DNA of 15,613 nucleotides from JAYVYM01 sp046593925 (GTDB lineage: Bacteria; Actinomycetota; Actinomycetes; Mycobacteriales; SCTD01), in NCBI GenBank assembly GCA_046593925.1, contig JBKJQN010000107.1, forward strand, positions 1 through 15,613. Direction: 5' to 3'. Below are positions 13,839 through 15,613 of the stretch, one piece after another. Numbering within the stretch: the stretch's first letter is position 1; every line of letters starts with the position of its first letter. A program made the position numbers and the translations under genes. The notes below the pieces were generated by a model, which saw nothing but the letters and a program-made list of their open reading frames with translations, had not been told where the DNA came from and made no database searches.

Positions 13839-15613
13839 CCGAGGCGGACCTGGTGCTCCTGCCGTGGGCCCGGCGCGGGGTGCCGAGCGAGGTCTTCCCC
13901 CCTGACCCGTTCACCCCGGCCGTCCCCGGCGAGGTGACGACCACGGCGTCGGCGACCGTCAACAGCGCATCGCCGGCGTCGGTGCCGGTCACCGTCATGG
14001 GGCCCGGCCACGTCACCGGTCTCGACCGCCGCCAGGTCGTCCGCACGGACCCGGTCGCCGGCTCGCGCACCTTCGAGCCCAACCACCTGGCCCTCGTCGA
14101 GTTCGACGAGCCGAGCCTGCCGTGGCTGTTCACGCCGCTGCGCGCCGGTGCCGGACGACGCCTGCGGCCGTGGTTGTGCCTCGTGGTCGTGCGCCGTCAG
14201 CCCGGTGTCACCTGCGGAGCGTCGGCCACGGGCGGCCTCGCCCGGCTGCGGGTCGACGCGCCGGCCGTGCTCGCCGCCGAGCTGCCCGACCTCGCGGACA
14301 GCTGGGCGTGGGCGCACGTCAGCGCCGTCGCCGAGTCCGGCAGCGCGGCCCTCGTCGACGAGCTCAGCTCCAGGCCCGAACGGTCGGTCTCGCGGCTGCT
14401 CTGCGGGCGCGTCCTCCTGCCCGACACCGACTACCTCGCCTGCGTGGTGCCCACCTTCGAGCTCGGGCGCAGGGCCGGTCTCGGCCTGGAGGTCACCGAC
14501 GACGACCGCGCGCACCTCGTCGACGCGTGGACCCAGGCGCAGCCCTCGGTAGAGCTTCCCGTCTACCACCAGTGGGAGTTCACGACCGGCGCCGGAGGCG
14601 ACTTCGCGTCGCTGGCGATGCTGCTGCGGGCGCGCGAGCTCCCACCGGGCCTGGGCGTGCGCAGCGTCGACGTCAGCGCCAGCGGCCTCACCGGGGTCGT
14701 CCCGGCCGGCACCACCGTGTCGCTGCCCGGGGCGCTGCGCCCGGCCAAGGCGCCGCCCGTCCCGCTGCCCGACCCCGCTCTGGGGACCGCGCTCCCGGCG
14801 GCGCTCGCGGGCGTCGTCAACGCCCCGGCCGCCGTCACGCCGCAGCAGGACCCGTTGCTCGCCCCTCCGCTCTACGGCGCGGGGCCAGCCGGCAGGTCGA
14901 CGGTCTCGAGCACGGCGACTCGTTGGTTCGACCAGCTGAACACCTCCCCCGTCCACCGCGCCATCGCCCACCTGGGCGCGCTCGTGGTGCAGGCCGAGCA
15001 GGACCACCTCATGGCCTCCGCGTGGGCGCAGGCCGCCGACCTCCGGCACGCCAACGACCTGCGCCGCCGCACCCAGCTCGGGGCCTCGCTGGCCACGAGC
15101 CTGCACGCCCGGCACCTCGCGCGGATGGACCCCGACCGGGGCCTGCAGGTGCTCGCTCCCGCCCGCGAGCGCCTCGTCCGGGGACCGGCCGGGCCCGCCC
15201 TCACCACCGCGCTGGAGGCCACCGGTCTGGGTGCGGCAGCCCTGTCCGTGACGACTCGGCGCCTCACCGGACGCGCGGGGCGCGGGGGGGGCGTCCTGCG
15301 GCGGGTGCGGCCCCGGCCCCTGCAGCCGGCACTGGGCTGCATCACGCTGGAGGCCGTCGCGGCTCACGTCTCCCCGCCACGGTCGGACGTGCAGTGGGCC
15401 GAGGCCACGGCGGCGGCGTTGCGGGCCGCCCCACGGCAGCCGTGGTTCGCGTTCGTGCCGATGGGCGCACCGGTGCCGACCGGACCCTCGCTCGGCCCCG
15501 TCCCGGAGCACCTGCTGCCGCACGGCGGGGGTCACGAGCCCCCGGACCCGCCCGACCCGCCCGACCCGCCCGACCCGCCCGACCCGCCCGTGCACCCGCA
15601 CCCGCACCCGCAC
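13835..15613 (+). CDS. Uncharacterised operon protein with PW/PVY-WEF motifs and Pro-rich tail, truncated by window edge
   Basis: ATG 13835 overlaps the previous stop by 4 bp (ATGA), and the frame stays open for all 593 codons to the right edge. The start of the protein is MTEADLVLLPWARRG. Conserved-looking segments are EFDEPSLPWLFTP (89-101), RLRPWLCLVV (109-118), LPVYHQWEFTTGAGGDF (241-257) and a helical stretch with AHLGALVVQAEQDHLMASAW. I recall similar uncharacterised bacterial proteins but no named domain. From about residue 571 the sequence is Asp-Pro-Pro repeats, then Val-His-Pro and His-Pro repeats, so a flexible linker to a further domain, or a tail, lies beyond the edge. No signal peptide is seen. 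A long minus-strand open frame over the same DNA is a shadow. Confidence 0.82.
   Translation, partial: MTEADLVLLPWARRGVPSEVFPPDPFTPAVPGEVTTTASATVNSASPASVPVTVMGPGHVTGLDRRQVVRTDPVAGSRTFEPNHLALVEFDEPSLPWLFTPLRAGAGRRLRPWLCLVVVRRQPGVTCGASATGGLARLRVDAPAVLAAELPDLADSWAWAHVSAVAESGSAALVDELSSRPERSVSRLLCGRVLLPDTDYLACVVPTFELGRRAGLGLEVTDDDRAHLVDAWTQAQPSVELPVYHQWEFTTGAGGDFASLAMLLRARELPPGLGVRSVDVSASGLTGVVPAGTTVSLPGALRPAKAPPVPLPDPALGTALPAALAGVVNAPAAVTPQQDPLLAPPLYGAGPAGRSTVSSTATRWFDQLNTSPVHRAIAHLGALVVQAEQDHLMASAWAQAADLRHANDLRRRTQLGASLATSLHARHLARMDPDRGLQVLAPARERLVRGPAGPALTTALEATGLGAAALSVTTRRLTGRAGRGGGVLRRVRPRPLQPALGCITLEAVAAHVSPPRSDVQWAEATAAALRAAPRQPWFAFVPMGAPVPTGPSLGPVPEHLLPHGGGHEPPDPPDPPDPPDPPDPPVHPHPHPH
15545..15589 (+). 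repeat. 9-bp tandem repeat GACCCGCCC x5 (Asp-Pro-Pro linker)
   Basis: Five perfect in-frame copies of GACCCGCCC encode Asp-Pro-Pro units. They run into GTG and then CACCCG hexamers encoding His-Pro from 15593 to the edge. Perfect copies, unlike the silent variation in the DGRAWG repeat, suggest recent expansion or contraction by slippage. Confidence 0.95.

Noticed and set aside
13508..15613. 701-codon open frame on the minus strand
   Set aside because: It covers the third operon gene, whose + strand frame has an ATGA-coupled start and conserved-looking motifs. The minus frame reads as Arg/Gly/Val shadow text.

Overview
The window comes from a very GC-rich actinobacterium. The evidence is strong G/C bias at third codon positions, frequent GTG starts, two HAIR-type HspR operators upstream of dnaK, an actinobacterial type of dCTP deaminase, and an EtfD-like membrane Fe-S oxidoreductase of the mycobacterial Rv0338c type. 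A motility/sporulation-type sigma promoter and a c-di-GMP enzyme suggest a motile or developmentally complex lineage. The genus cannot be fixed from the sequence.

Left part (1-6741), housekeeping plus signalling. The first 90 codons of dnaK run off the left edge on the minus strand, behind two HAIR boxes and a promoter. Going right, there is a possible 47-residue single-helix membrane protein, a 26-bp imperfect inverted repeat, and a 791-residue EtfD-like oxidoreductase probably linking the electron-transfer flavoprotein to the respiratory chain. An 88-residue exported peptide follows, ending in four copies of an Asp-Gly-Arg-Ala-Trp-Gly motif. Next is an 826-residue membrane GAF-GGDEF-EAL protein with an intact EAL and a degenerate GGDEF, apparently made from a leaderless message under a WhiG/FliA-like promoter. 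Convergent to it, 3 bp away, is dcd.

Centre (6742-7446). A 41-bp gap separates dcd from a divergent tRNA-Gly(CCC) with encoded CCA. About 590 bp without a credible protein gene follow. This stretch holds a strong short hairpin, a pair of mutually exclusive hairpins, and a compact multi-helix element that could be a structured RNA in a leader.

Right part (7447-15613). Three large genes overlap by 4 bp each (GTGA, ATGA) and form one translationally coupled operon leaving the right edge. They encode a 940-residue PhoD-like metallophosphatase with no export signal, a 1190-residue DUF6603-like beta-rich protein, and an uncharacterised protein (593 codons visible) whose tail becomes Asp-Pro-Pro and His-Pro repeats. 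The three were probably expressed as one unit and may form one assembly. Position beside a tRNA gene is compatible with an acquired cassette, but no integrase or second attachment site is visible.

The two best candidates for undescribed biology are the secreted DGRAWG-repeat peptide next to the c-di-GMP enzyme and the phosphatase/DUF6603-like/PVY-WEF operon.
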